Source: G963422445 sp963422445 (GTDB taxonomy: Bacteria; Pseudomonadota; Alphaproteobacteria; Thalassobaculales; Thalassobaculaceae). Taken from it: a DNA stretch of 64,000 bases. The translations under genes and the position numbers were made by a program. Location: assembly GCA_963422445.2 (NCBI GenBank), contig OY729512.2, positions 1 to 64,000 on the forward strand. The letters are read 5' to 3'. Shown piece by piece: positions 9,250 through 18,098 of this stretch. The notes under the pieces were generated by a model that saw nothing but the letters and a program-made list of their open reading frames with translations, was not told the DNA's origin and ran no database searches. Positions within the stretch are counted from its first letter, which is position 1. Each line of letters opens with the position of its first letter.

Positions 9250-11346
9250 ATGTCTGTCGAATACTCGATGAGAATTTCCCGGCTTACCGTCGACAAGTTG
9301 GGGGTCAAGCTCTACGACAAGGTGTCCGCCGTCATCGCCGAACTCATCGCGAACGCCTACGATGCCGATGCCACACATGTGACGGTTCGAGCGCCGATGG
9401 GGCAGTTTCTGGCGACTCGGGCCGGAGGCACCGTGGCGGACAAGGGCTTCAGCATCGAAGTCGACGACGACGGCATCGGCATGACGCCTCAGCAGGTACA
9501 GGACTTCTTTCTCGTCGTCGGTTCCGAGCGGCGGAACGACACCAGCCGAGGCGACCGTTCGCCCCGCTACAGACGTAAGGTCATGGGCCGCAAGGGCGTC
9601 GGAAAGCTGGCGCCCTTCGGTATCTGCAAGACCATCGAGGTGATCAGTGCCGGCGGAGATTTCATCGACGGCGGGGGTGCGACCCCGGGCGCCACGGGTT
9701 ACCTCACGTCCCACATCGTCCTCTACTACGATGGCATCACGGCGCTCGATGATGAGCCCGACGAACGCTACAAGCCGGTCGTGGGCGACCGCGATGAGTC
9801 TTACTCCCCGAAGTCGGGGACTCGAATCATCCTGAAGGACTTCAGCCACCGGAGGGTCCCCGAGCTCAATGTCCTCGGCCGCCAGCTCGCCCAACGCTTT
9901 GGTATCCCGTCGACGGACTGGAATGTCCAGCTTCTGGACAACACGAAATCCACTCCGTCACCGGTGACGGTCGGCACCTTCGACATTCAGACGATGCCGA
10001 ACACGAAGCTCACGTTTGGGCAGAATGGAACTGTACTCAACCCCGACGGTGCTCCTGCGATGGACCAGTCGGCCGGATTCGAACATGAGGGCATATTTCG
10101 CCCCATCACAGGCTGGATGGCGTACTCGAAGGCTCCCTACAAGGACGAGCTCATGGCTGGGGTGAGAATCTACTGCCGCGGCAAGATCGCCGCCCAGACG
10201 TCCATCTTCAACCAGCGGGCCGGCTTTACCGGCGAGCACAACATCCGCTCCTATCTCGTCGGCGAGCTCCACGCCGACTGGCTCGACGAAGAAGAAGACC
10301 TCATCCAAACCGATCGACGGGACATCCTCTGGTCGGACGAACTCGCTGCCGCCTTCCAAGCTTGGGGCCAGAGAATCGTCAAGAAGATCGGCACCCTGTC
10401 GCGGGAGCCCATGCGGAGAGCGACTTTGGATCTGTTCCTCGAGACGGGCGATGTCGACGCTCGCATCCAGAACGCCTATCCGACCGAAGAGCAACAAGAC
10501 ATTCGCAAAAGCGCGAAAGAGGTCGCCGAATCCTTCGGTCGCACGATCAGCCGAGGGGATGTCGAAGATGCCAGCGTCGTGAACGAACTGGTCGATCTGA
10601 GCATCACCCTCGCGCCCCACATCACGCTCAACGCCAAGATGAAGGAAGCGGTCGCCAGCGCCGACACGCCGCTCTCTGTCCTAGCTTCGTTCCTGCGTAC
10701 GGCGCGATTGGCCGAACTGTCCTCGTTCGGCAGAATCGCGGAAGACCGCCTCAAGGTCATCGACCGCCTCGAAATTCTGAAGGACGCCGACGACACCGAC
10801 GAGAACGATCTTCAGCGGCTGATCACTGACGCTCCCTGGTTGATCAACCCTGAATGGGCGCCGGTGACCGAAAACCAAACCTTCGCGAGTTTGCGCCGGG
10901 AGTTCGAGAAGTACTACAACGACAAGACCGGCCAGTCCATTTCGTTGTCCGATTTCCAGAAGACGGGCAAACGGCCGGACTTCGTCTTGTCCAATCAGGA
11001 AGGCACGGTGCAGATCATCGAGATCAAGAAGCCGGGCCATAGACTGTCGAACCCGGAAATGGACAGGATCGTCACCTACTACGAGAACATGGAGGCGTTC
11101 CTTGACGACCCTGGGCATACCGCGTTTCGCATGCACTTCGCCGACTTCCATGTCACCGTGGTCTGCGACAGGCTCGGTTTGAGCGGTTCTCCGCGCGCCG
11201 CCTTTGATGGTTATCGTGACAAAGGCAGACTGACGCGCATGGACTGGGCGGCGTTTCTCCTGAAATCGGAACAAGTGCACCAAGATTTTCTCAGCGAGGC
11301 CCAGCGTCAGCGTGCCGCCGGACCAGCGGTTCCCGACGGCCATTGA
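9250..11346 (+). CDS. GHKL (Hsp90/MutL-like) ATPase fused to PD-(D/E)XK-like nuclease
   Basis: A 698-residue protein. The N-terminal third is a GHKL ATPase: N-box ELIANAYDADA near residues 31-41, G1 box DDDGIGM near 75, and GRKGVGKLAPFG near 118. A long middle region follows. The C-terminal domain has RPDFVL near 575 and IIEIKKPG near 590, the D...E-x-K pattern of a PD-(D/E)XK nuclease similar to DUF4263/Shedu-type domains. The combination suggests an ATP-gated DNA-cleaving defence effector, which is inference. The start is ATG at 9250; an in-frame TTG lies 6 bases earlier. It lies 46 bases after the Type ISP-like gene and 5 bases before the C5 methyltransferase gene, so the three are probably one operon. 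Confidence 0.82.
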   Translation: MSVEYSMRISRLTVDKLGVKLYDKVSAVIAELIANAYDADATHVTVRAPMGQFLATRAGGTVADKGFSIEVDDDGIGMTPQQVQDFFLVVGSERRNDTSRGDRSPRYRRKVMGRKGVGKLAPFGICKTIEVISAGGDFIDGGGATPGATGYLTSHIVLYYDGITALDDEPDERYKPVVGDRDESYSPKSGTRIILKDFSHRRVPELNVLGRQLAQRFGIPSTDWNVQLLDNTKSTPSPVTVGTFDIQTMPNTKLTFGQNGTVLNPDGAPAMDQSAGFEHEGIFRPITGWMAYSKAPYKDELMAGVRIYCRGKIAAQTSIFNQRAGFTGEHNIRSYLVGELHADWLDEEEDLIQTDRRDILWSDELAAAFQAWGQRIVKKIGTLSREPMRRATLDLFLETGDVDARIQNAYPTEEQQDIRKSAKEVAESFGRTISRGDVEDASVVNELVDLSITLAPHITLNAKMKEAVASADTPLSVLASFLRTARLAELSSFGRIAEDRLKVIDRLEILKDADDTDENDLQRLITDAPWLINPEWAPVTENQTFASLRREFEKYYNDKTGQSISLSDFQKTGKRPDFVLSNQEGTVQIIEIKKPGHRLSNPEMDRIVTYYENMEAFLDDPGHTAFRMHFADFHVTVVCDRLGLSGSPRAAFDGYRDKGRLTRMDWAAFLLKSEQVHQDFLSEAQRQRAAGPAVPDGH

Positions 11347-11351
11347 CGAAC

Positions 11352-12446
11352 ATGACTCCGACGGCGATCGACATCTTTGCCGGCGCTGGGGGCCTGACGG
11401 TTGGCCTCAAACGCGCGGGCTTCCGCGTTGTCGCTGCGGTGGAGATCGAGGCCCATTCATTCGCTACCTACAAGGCGAACCATCCTGAGGTGCGGTGCCT
11501 GAAGCAGGACATCGCCACGGTCTCCGGCGACGCTCTTTTCGAACTCGCGGGAACAGACCGAATTGATCTACTGGCAGGTTGCCCGCCGTGCCAAGGCTTC
11601 ACCAGCCTGACTGCAAAGTACAAGGGTAGGGAAGATCCTCGTAACGCACTCGTTCTCGAGATGGCCCGCCTCGCCGAGGAAATGCGGCCGCGGGCGATCA
11701 TGATGGAGAATGTCCCCGGATTGGCACGAAAGGGCGGATCGCTATACGGTCGAATGCAAGCGCGACTCCAGGCGCTCGATTACCGACTGACAGATAGTAT
11801 ACTGCAAGTCGCTGATTACGGTGTCCCGCAGTTTCGGCGACGATTTGTCCTACTCGGTGGTCAAGGCTTCGAGATCGCCCTCCCGGACGCGACTCATTCC
11901 GGTACGCCGACTGGTAACCTTACGCGTTGGCGCACGGTAGGTGACACGATCAAGAACATGCCTGAACCCCTCACCTTGGCGGAGGCCAAGGCAAGGGGAG
12001 AGGTCGAGCGGTCCGACTGGCATGTCGTTCGAAAACTGTCGCGCGAGAACATCGAACGCATTAAGGCGGCGAAGCCAGGTGAGACATGGGCGCACATTCC
12101 CGAGCATCTCCGGCCGGCTTGTCACCGTGACGGCTATGTCGGATTCACCAATGTATACGGGAGGATGGTTTGGGACCGACCGTCACCTACGATTACCGGC
12201 GGCTGCACCACTCTAAGCAAGGGCCGCTTTGGTCATCCGAATGCCGACCGGACGATCTCCGTACGGGAGGCCGCACTTCTCCAGACCTTTCCCCGAGACT
12301 ACCGCCTTGACACACCGTTCATGGATTATGTGTGTAACATGATAGGCAACGCATTGCCGTGCGACTTTGCGGAAGCCCTCTCGCGGCGATGTCTAGACGA
12401 GCTTAGCAAGCAGGCGAAAAGCATGTCCCCGACATTCTCCAGCTAG
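11352..12446 (+). CDS. DNA (cytosine-5) methyltransferase
   Basis: A 364-residue C5-cytosine methyltransferase. Visible motifs in order are motif I DIFAGAGGLTVGLKRAG, motif IV GCPPCQGFTSL with the catalytic Cys, motif VI MMENVPGL, motif VIII QFRRRFVLLGG, and C-terminal motifs IX/X (SVREAALLQTFP, IGNALP). The variable target-recognition region lies around residues 205-285. It is followed by no obvious separate nuclease gene; the likely nuclease partner is the GHKL-PD-(D/E)XK protein immediately upstream. The start is ATG at 11352; a TTG at 11343 overlapping the previous stop is possible. Base composition is slightly lower in GC than in the first gene of the operon. Confidence 0.93.
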   Translation: MTPTAIDIFAGAGGLTVGLKRAGFRVVAAVEIEAHSFATYKANHPEVRCLKQDIATVSGDALFELAGTDRIDLLAGCPPCQGFTSLTAKYKGREDPRNALVLEMARLAEEMRPRAIMMENVPGLARKGGSLYGRMQARLQALDYRLTDSILQVADYGVPQFRRRFVLLGGQGFEIALPDATHSGTPTGNLTRWRTVGDTIKNMPEPLTLAEAKARGEVERSDWHVVRKLSRENIERIKAAKPGETWAHIPEHLRPACHRDGYVGFTNVYGRMVWDRPSPTITGGCTTLSKGRFGHPNADRTISVREAALLQTFPRDYRLDTPFMDYVCNMIGNALPCDFAEALSRRCLDELSKQAKSMSPTFSS

Positions 12447-12601
12447 CGTAGGGGAGCCACCCGAAATTGCCTAAGGTCGGCGTGTTCGAGAGCGAATCCT
12501 TCGCCAATCCAACGGCTACGATCAATTGATACATCGGCTAGTAGGCGTCTCGTTGGCAGCACCACCCGAGCCGAACAATTGGTCAGAGTGTCGGGGTACG
12601 G

Positions 12602-13975
12602 TCACAACCAATCTAGGTCCGGGCGGTCGGGAGGCGACCCAGCGTCGCCATCCGACTCCGCACCATCCCACGGCTCGGGCTCCGCGGATCTGCCCCACAG
12701 CGGAGTTTGCTCCTTCTCAGGCAAGGTCGACCCCTTGGGGATCGGGGCCTCCGGCATGGCCGCCGATCTATCGAGGTGGTCCGTCTCGTCCGGTGAAGGT
12801 GGCGCCTCCGCTCGGTATCCCATAGCCCGGGCGATGACGGCGGCGGCTTGCACGGCGGCGTCGTGCAAGGCGCCATCGTCGAGATGGGCGTAGATCGCCG
12901 TCGTCTCGCGCTGGCGGTGCCCGAGTAACCGCCCCACCGTGCTCAGTCCGAGGCCGTTCATCACGCCCTGCGAAGCCCAGGTATGTCGGCAGTCGTGGAT
13001 GCGGAGGCCGGGTAGTGCGGCTTCCTTCCGTATGCCGACCCAGAACGTGTAGAGCCGTGCCGACGTCAGAACCTTGGGAAGTACCCGGTCAGTGCCCTGC
13101 TGCCGGGGCAGCACCGCGAGCAGCCGTGCCGCTTCGGGTCCGAGCCAGATCGTGCGCGGCCCGGTTTTGGAGTCAGCGATGCGCGCGCTCGCGCCGTTCT
13201 CGCCAAGTTCGCCGATCTCGTCCCACTTGAGGTTGAGGACTTCGGAGAGCCGCGCCCCGGTGAGCGTCAGCAGGCGGATGGCTGCCACCGGCCACGGGTG
13301 TTCTTCCTGATGTCTGTCGAGCACCGCGCCAAGGCGTTCCAACGCGGCATGATCGAGGTAGCGAGCGACGGACCGGCGCGAGTTCCTGACGATGTTGGCG
13401 CAGGCGTCGGGGACGTGTTCGCCCAGGTCGCCCCACTGCCGGGCGGAGGCGTGCATGGCGCGCAGGATCTCGAAGGCGCGGTTGGCCGCGCCGGGCTTGT
13501 CTGCGCTCGCGGCGTCGAACCATGCCGAGACCCGCACATGGTCGATGGCGTCGAGCCGGAGCCGCCCGAAGTGCGGCATCAGGCGATTACGCAGGTAGAT
13601 GTCGAAGGTATTGAGCGAGGACGGCTTCCAGCGATGCCTGCGCCGCTCCCGGTAGCGGGCGGCGAAGTCCCGAAACAGCGGTGCCATGCTCTTGCGCGGT
13701 GGCATCACGTCCTCGCCGCCCCACAAGCGGGCGAGCACGGCGGCGCCTTCCCGGCGCGCCGCGTCGAGCGGGAGTTCGGGGAAGCGCCCCAGCGTGATCT
13801 TGCGCATGCGCCCCTGGGCGCGGGTCTGGAGGATGTAGGACCGGACGCCGGAGGGCTGCACCCGCACCCCGAAATGCGCCAGAAGGTTGTCCCACAGCGT
13901 GTATTCCTTCGCCCTCGGCTTCGCGGCGGCGATGGCCTTCACGGTCAGGCGGATGCGGTGCCTGCTGCCGCTCAT
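12602..13975 (-). CDS. tyrosine recombinase/integrase, P4-like (second of pair)
   Basis: A 457-residue tyrosine integrase. The N-terminus resembles the DUF4102 arm-binding domain (LTVKAIAAAKPRAKEYTLWD, FGVRVQPSG). The catalytic domain shows Arg in TGARLSEVL, HDCRH (HxxR), GHRQRETT and the Tyr nucleophile in IYAHL. A ~70-residue acidic, Pro-rich extension follows the catalytic tyrosine and is unusual for the family. It overlaps the upstream integrase gene by 4 bases (ATGA), so the two are translationally coupled. Such integrases insert mobile islands, often at tRNA genes. It faces the C5 methyltransferase gene, with 155 bases between their 3' ends. Confidence 0.9.
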   Translation of the reverse strand: MSGSRHRIRLTVKAIAAAKPRAKEYTLWDNLLAHFGVRVQPSGVRSYILQTRAQGRMRKITLGRFPELPLDAARREGAAVLARLWGGEDVMPPRKSMAPLFRDFAARYRERRRHRWKPSSLNTFDIYLRNRLMPHFGRLRLDAIDHVRVSAWFDAASADKPGAANRAFEILRAMHASARQWGDLGEHVPDACANIVRNSRRSVARYLDHAALERLGAVLDRHQEEHPWPVAAIRLLTLTGARLSEVLNLKWDEIGELGENGASARIADSKTGPRTIWLGPEAARLLAVLPRQQGTDRVLPKVLTSARLYTFWVGIRKEAALPGLRIHDCRHTWASQGVMNGLGLSTVGRLLGHRQRETTAIYAHLDDGALHDAAVQAAAVIARAMGYRAEAPPSPDETDHLDRSAAMPEAPIPKGSTLPEKEQTPLWGRSAEPEPWDGAESDGDAGSPPDRPDLDWL

Positions 13976-15114
13976 CGTCTGCCCTCCTTCGCGTTTCCGG
14001 TCATGGCGTCGTTGACGATGCCGGAGATGCGTCCCGCCGCCTCGCGGACATGCTCGTCGGCGAGATGGGCGTAGCGCTCGGTGGAGGCGGTGTCGGCATG
14101 GCCCAACAGGCGGCCGACGGTGTAGAGGTCGAGGCCGCTCATCACGGCGTGGGATGCGAACGTGTGTCGGCAGTCGTGGATGCGCATGTCGTCGAGCCCG
14201 GCGAGGCCGCGCAGCTTCTGCCAGCGCAGACCAAGGCCCTTCATCGGGCCGTCGCCCTTCCTGTTGGGAAAGACGTAACGCCCCTCTCGCGGCAGACCGT
14301 TCAGGACGGCCCGTGCGGGCGGCGGAAGCTGGATCGCCTTCGGCCCGGTCTTCGAGTCAGGCAGGACGGCGCGGGCGCCGCGTATCCAGTCCCACCGCAG
14401 GCCCGTGATCTCGGACGACCGCGCGCCGGTGAACAGCAGCAGCCGGATCGCGGCGGCTGCCAGCCTGTCGTCGGCGTGGTCGAGCACGAAGCCGAGGCGC
14501 TTCAGCTCGTCCAGCGAGAGGAACCGCTCGCGCGGGGTCGTTTTGTACCGCCGCATGTTGCGGCAGGGGTTCGAGCCCTGGGGGCGGAGATCCCACAGCT
14601 CGGCCTGCCGCATCATGACCGAGAGCACCGGCAGGGTCCGGTTGGCGTTGCCGGGCGTGCCGCTCATGGAGTCGAACCACCGCCGCACATCGGCCCGGTC
14701 GATCTCCGGGACGCGCATATTGCCAAAGAAGGGGATGAGATGGCGGTCGATCAGATGGCGGTTGCCTTCGCGCGTGGACGACTTCCAGCGCCGCCCCTGG
14801 CGGCGCATGAAGTCCTCGATGAAATCGGCGAACAGCGGGCCGGCCTGGCGCTCGGCCTTCGTGGCCTCGATCGCCGCGAGGGCTTTCTCTCTCGCCTCGG
14901 CGGCGGTCATCTCGTCGGCCGTGCCGAGAATCGTCTTGGGCGCGCCAACCGGACGCAAGGCTTTGATAAAAAAGGTCTTCGTTCCGTCCTTCGCGACGGT
15001 GAAGCCGAACTGGGGCAGGTCGGTGTCGATGACGGTGAGGCCGTATCGCCCGGGCTTCTTCTCCCGGAAGGTGCGGCGCAGCGTGCGCTCGTTGATGGTC
15101 GTGTGGATGGGCAT
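13972..15114 (-). CDS. tyrosine recombinase/integrase, P4-like (first of pair)
   Basis: A 380-residue tyrosine integrase beginning MPIHTTINERTLRR. It has an N-terminal DUF4102-like domain (FGFTVAKDGTKTFFIKA), a SAM-like core-binding domain, and a catalytic domain with Arg in TGARSSEI, HDCRHTFASH and GHADTASTERYAHL. The ATG was chosen where similarity to integrases begins; the frame stays open another 25 codons upstream. It is first in a two-gene unit with 12602-13975. The same two-integrase arrangement recurs at 50967-53399. Probably it mobilised the 4-15 kb block (inference). Confidence 0.9.
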   Translation of the reverse strand: MPIHTTINERTLRRTFREKKPGRYGLTVIDTDLPQFGFTVAKDGTKTFFIKALRPVGAPKTILGTADEMTAAEAREKALAAIEATKAERQAGPLFADFIEDFMRRQGRRWKSSTREGNRHLIDRHLIPFFGNMRVPEIDRADVRRWFDSMSGTPGNANRTLPVLSVMMRQAELWDLRPQGSNPCRNMRRYKTTPRERFLSLDELKRLGFVLDHADDRLAAAAIRLLLFTGARSSEITGLRWDWIRGARAVLPDSKTGPKAIQLPPPARAVLNGLPREGRYVFPNRKGDGPMKGLGLRWQKLRGLAGLDDMRIHDCRHTFASHAVMSGLDLYTVGRLLGHADTASTERYAHLADEHVREAAGRISGIVNDAMTGNAKEGRR

Positions 15115-15280
15115 GGCCGTGTCTCCGTTGTCTGTTCCCTCGGGCGCCGCCCGTTCCAAGGGAACGAAACGGCGGCTTTGGACAGACAACGCGGCCCGCG
15201 CGGGGGATCTAGGCCAGAGGCCGGATCCGGCCTACGGGATTGTTATGAAGCGGAAAACGTCTGGTGAAGGCGCGTCGGTC

Positions 15281-15323
15281 GGGTCTCGCTCGATGCACCA
15301 CCGGTGCGTGTGGTGTGAGACCC
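15281..15323. other. long stem-loop
   Basis: A nested inverted repeat: gggtctc pairs with gagaccc at the ends, and caccac pairs with gtggtg inside around a short loop. No T-run follows on either strand, so it is not a typical intrinsic terminator. It lies about 170 bases upstream of the integrase pair. Confidence 0.5.
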
Positions 15324-15752
15324 AAGGCCGCCCCCGTGCGGTCGGGACGGCCGAATCGGCAGCATCGAGGTTTGGGGAATCGACGCCGGAGGACCCGGCG
15401 GGATGGAGCCGCCGCGGCGAATGAGCGGCGGGCGGTGCGGGCGGAGCCGCAGGCAGTCGTGCGCGGCACGCTGCCGAAGGCGATGGCGGAGCTGCCCGCA
15501 CTGGTGCGGCCAGTGGTGCATGGCGCAGTGCGGAGCGCGATGCACGGCGAAGCCGACGCCGGCGACGCACGGAGCGCCGGGGCGACAAGCCGAGGCGCTG
15601 CCCGCAGCTGGCGCAGCCGGCCAGGGCGAGCGAGGCGAGCACGGCGCGCAACGCCGACGCGAGGAGCATACGGCGGTCGAGCGACCGATGCCGTCGATGA
15701 TGACGACGACGGTGGCGGACCGGCAACGGCGGGGAGCGCAGCGAGCCGCCGG

Positions 15753-15867
15753 GCAAGCGGAGCGCGCAGCGACCGAAGGGAGCGGAGGCGCGAGGGATAC
15801 CCGCCCGAAGGGCCGAGACTGCGCAGCGGGCTCGGCAGGGTAGCCCGGTCGCGAAGCGACGCGCCCA
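15753..15867. repeat. 115-bp hairpin-rich repeat, copy A
   Basis: Nearly identical to 17455-17569. Differences fall mainly in small stem-loops: ccc-gaa-ggg here against ccc-gca-ggg there, and ctgcgcag here against ccgcgctagcgg there. Both forms remain self-complementary. The unit ends in tcgc-gaa-gcga followed by cgcgccca in both copies. Confidence 0.75.
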
Positions 15868-16183
15868 GATTCACCTTACCGTCCGGCACACCGGTCAGCA
15901 TCTTCGGCGCCAGCGGAATGACCAGCACCGGCAACACCGCCGGCAGCAGCATCCTCGTCACCATCGACCGCCGCGCCGGCATCGTCGGCGGCGACACCGG
16001 CACGATGCGGGGTAACATCATCGTCGTCTGGCGAGCGGTCTGCGGGGAAGGAGCGGCGGAGCCGCCGCGGAGCGCGGCGCCGCAGGCGACGCGCGAAGCG
16101 AAGGCGGGTGGCGGTCGCGGTGTCCGACCAAAAGGGGGACCGCGCCGCCGGAGTGGCGACGCGGCCCGTGGTGGCGATGCGGC

Positions 16184-17101
16184 TCAGGCGGCGACGCGCT
16201 GGACCGGGATGCCGAGTGCGACGGCCTTGTCGACGAGGTTGTCGGTGATGCCGGAGCCGGGGAACGCGATGACGCCCTTGGGCAGGAGGTTCAGCAGCTC
16301 GTCGTTGCGCCGGAACGGTGCGGCCCGTCCGTGTGCGTTCCAGTCGGGCTTGCACACCACCTGGTGGACGCCGTTGCGCTCGGCCCACTGCGCGGCGATG
16401 CGCTCGACGCCGGGTCCGCCGCCGTGCACGAGGATGATGTCCGCGTACTTCGCCTTCGCCTTGTCGAGGCGCGCGATGACGGCGCCGGCGTCCGAGACGT
16501 GCTTCCCGCCCGCGATGGCGACGAGCGTTCCCTCGGGCAGGTGCGCGCGGGTCTCGCGGTCCTTTCTCGCCCGCAGGAAGTCGCGGGCGTCGATGGCGGC
16601 CGAGGTGAGCTTCCCGGTCTGCGAGACGTTGCTGCCGCGTCGCGGGCGCCAGGTGTCGCCGGTCTCGGCGCTGTAGGCGTCGGCGGCTGCGTCGCGCATC
16701 TTCTCGAACGCATCGCGCCGGTCGCCGAGGTTCTGCGCGCGGTCGGTGACGAGTTCCAGCTCGCGGGACTTGATTTCCGTTCCGTCCTGCTCGCGCTGGA
16801 GGTCGCGGAGCTCGGGGCTGAGCCGGTCGACGCTGCGGTCGAGGCGCCGCACCTGGGCGTCGAAGGTGTTGACGAAGCCCCAGAGCAGGCTCTCGCGCTC
16901 ATCTGCGAGCTGGAAGCCGTCGGGTCCGACGCCTTCTGCGATGATGCGGAACGCTTCGCTCACGGCGTCGAGCGCGTCGTCTTCGTCCCAGACCTCGCGG
17001 GGGTCGAACTCGTCGCGCTCGGGCGTGGCGCCGAAGAGCTGCGCGTTCTCGCAAACGGTAGCAGTGACTGACTGGGACTGAGAGTTGTCGATATCGAACA
17101 T
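16184..17101 (-). CDS. DUF2493 family protein, full-length paralog
   Basis: A 305-residue protein starting MFDIDNSQSQSV. The N-terminal ~170 residues are helical and charged. The C-terminal DUF2493 (SLOG-type Rossmann) domain runs from about residue 185: VAIAGGKHVSDA, ILVHGGGPGVERIA, AFPGSGITDN. It is a close paralog of 217-990, with an extra ~32-residue segment (GPDGFQLADERESLLWGFVN) absent there. Probable nucleotide-ligand-binding protein of unknown role, common on plasmids of alphaproteobacteria. It stands alone between two long non-coding stretches that carry the 115-bp repeat. Confidence 0.8.
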   Translation of the reverse strand: MFDIDNSQSQSVTATVCENAQLFGATPERDEFDPREVWDEDDALDAVSEAFRIIAEGVGPDGFQLADERESLLWGFVNTFDAQVRRLDRSVDRLSPELRDLQREQDGTEIKSRELELVTDRAQNLGDRRDAFEKMRDAAADAYSAETGDTWRPRRGSNVSQTGKLTSAAIDARDFLRARKDRETRAHLPEGTLVAIAGGKHVSDAGAVIARLDKAKAKYADIILVHGGGPGVERIAAQWAERNGVHQVVCKPDWNAHGRAAPFRRNDELLNLLPKGVIAFPGSGITDNLVDKAVALGIPVQRVAA

Positions 17102-17633
17102 GGTGATCTCCTTCGATCGCTGAAGTGAAGAGCCTTGTGGCCCGTGACCGCCGGGGCGTATGTCTCCCGACGTTGGCCTATTGGTTCACGCGCGCGCAGG
17201 GGAGCCACCGGGGCCGCAGGGCATGGCCCATCGGTGTGCGCGAGTGGTGCGGGCGCAGGGAGCGAAGCGACTGAGCCACGGTCGCGCGCGCCGATGGGAC
17301 TAGGCGCGCGAGCGCCGTTGCCCTGCGAGTCCCGGCCGCAACGGAGCGCAAGCGGAGTGGAGGACCCCGCCGGAGGCGGGGTTGGCGCACTGAGCACGTG
17401 TGGGACAATGGGCCTACGTCGGGAGGAGTGCCCATTCCCCCAACGCCGCTCTTGGCAAGCGGAGCGCGCAGCGAGCTTGCGAGCGGAGGCGCGAGGGATA
17501 CCCGCCCGCAGGGTCGAGACCGCGCTAGCGGGCTCGGCAGGGTAGCCCGGTCGCGAAGCGACGCGCCCAATCCTTTCCCTTGCATGGCTGCACCGCCCGC
17601 CGAGCATCGGATGAAGAAGGGAAGCCACCGCCC
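17102..17633. other. 532-bp non-coding region rich in stem-loops
   Basis: No convincing gene. It holds several clear stems: ccccgcc-gga-ggcgggg near 17367-17383, aatgggc pairing with gcccatt around 17408-17437, and gcccatc near 17228 that can pair with gatggg near 17290. It ends with the 115-bp repeat copy B. It could encode a structured RNA of about 400 nucleotides on either strand (inference). Confidence 0.45.
17455..17569. repeat. 115-bp hairpin-rich repeat, copy B
   Basis: Partner of 15753-15867, in the same orientation about 1.7 kb away on the other side of the DUF2493 gene. Substitutions between copies tend to preserve local pairing, as expected of a structured RNA. Confidence 0.75.
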
Positions 17634-18098
17634 TCACGCCGCATCGGTGCTGTAGCGGTCCTCGTCGGAGGACGCGATGACGCTCTGCGCGGGGACGGTG
17701 TCGCGCAGCACGATGATGTCGTCGCCCACCGGTTCCTTGACGGCCTCGTAGAACGCGGTCCAGGCGTCGTCCTTGTCCTTGTGCGCGGAGAGCACGTCAC
17801 CGGAAACCGACAGGTCCGTCGCGAGGGCGTAGAACACGGTGGCGTCGACCGCGAGGACCTCGTAGCGCAGCGGGATGTCGGGGTCGCTCTGCCAGAGCGT
17901 GGCGCCGGTGTGGCGGTCGAGGACGACGGTCTTGAGCTCGGGGTGTTCGCGGACCCTGCGTCGGGCCTCGTCCCAGGCGGCGCGCTTGTCGTCGATGCGC
18001 GACGGTGGGTCGAAGAGGTCAATCCAGTCCTCGTCGATGGTGCGGATGACGTAGCGGGGCGCCATCCGGATCGTGCTCGGGGTCATGCGGGCGTCCAT
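17634..18098 (-). CDS. hypothetical protein, 154 aa
   Basis: Acidic protein beginning MDARMTPSTIRMAPRYVIRT. Around residues 55-70 it has KTVVLDRHTGATLWQSDP, and it ends in DEDRYSTDAA. No known family recognised. It overlaps the 3' end of the DUF4326 gene by 80 bases in another frame, which probably reflects a truncation or frameshift in that neighbour. It shares a YVIR-I-D motif with the 74-residue protein at 1039-1263. Confidence 0.55.
   Translation of the reverse strand: MDARMTPSTIRMAPRYVIRTIDEDWIDLFDPPSRIDDKRAAWDEARRRVREHPELKTVVLDRHTGATLWQSDPDIPLRYEVLAVDATVFYALATDLSVSGDVLSAHKDKDDAWTAFYEAVKEPVGDDIIVLRDTVPAQSVIASSDEDRYSTDAA

Larger units (their letters stand above)
15115..16183. other. about 1.07-kb GC-rich region without convincing genes
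   Basis: Open frames exist on both strands because GC is very high, but none shows a coherent domain. The stretch is dense in short inverted repeats. It contains a strong hairpin at 15281-15323 and one copy of a 115-bp repeat at 15753-15867. Shorter motifs of the type gagcgaggcgagcacggcgc recur here and near bases 100-150 of the window. A structured non-coding RNA or recombination debris is possible. Confidence 0.5.

Noticed and set aside
14556..14586. ggttcgagcc T-loop-like motif
   Set aside because: It is inside the integrase gene (codons for GSNPCRN) and has no other tRNA arms.
15209..16021. 270-codon minus-strand frame starting with a hydrophobic segment (MMLPRIVPV...)
   Set aside because: The start looks membrane-like, but the rest translates the 115-bp repeat and GC-rich hairpins; the same peptide (GASLRDRATLPS) appears in the other repeat copy, which points to non-coding repeat sequence.
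15264..16676. 470-codon plus-strand frame across the repeat region and the DUF2493 gene
   Set aside because: Its second half is antisense to DUF2493 and its first half is low-complexity Arg/Ala/Gly without motifs.
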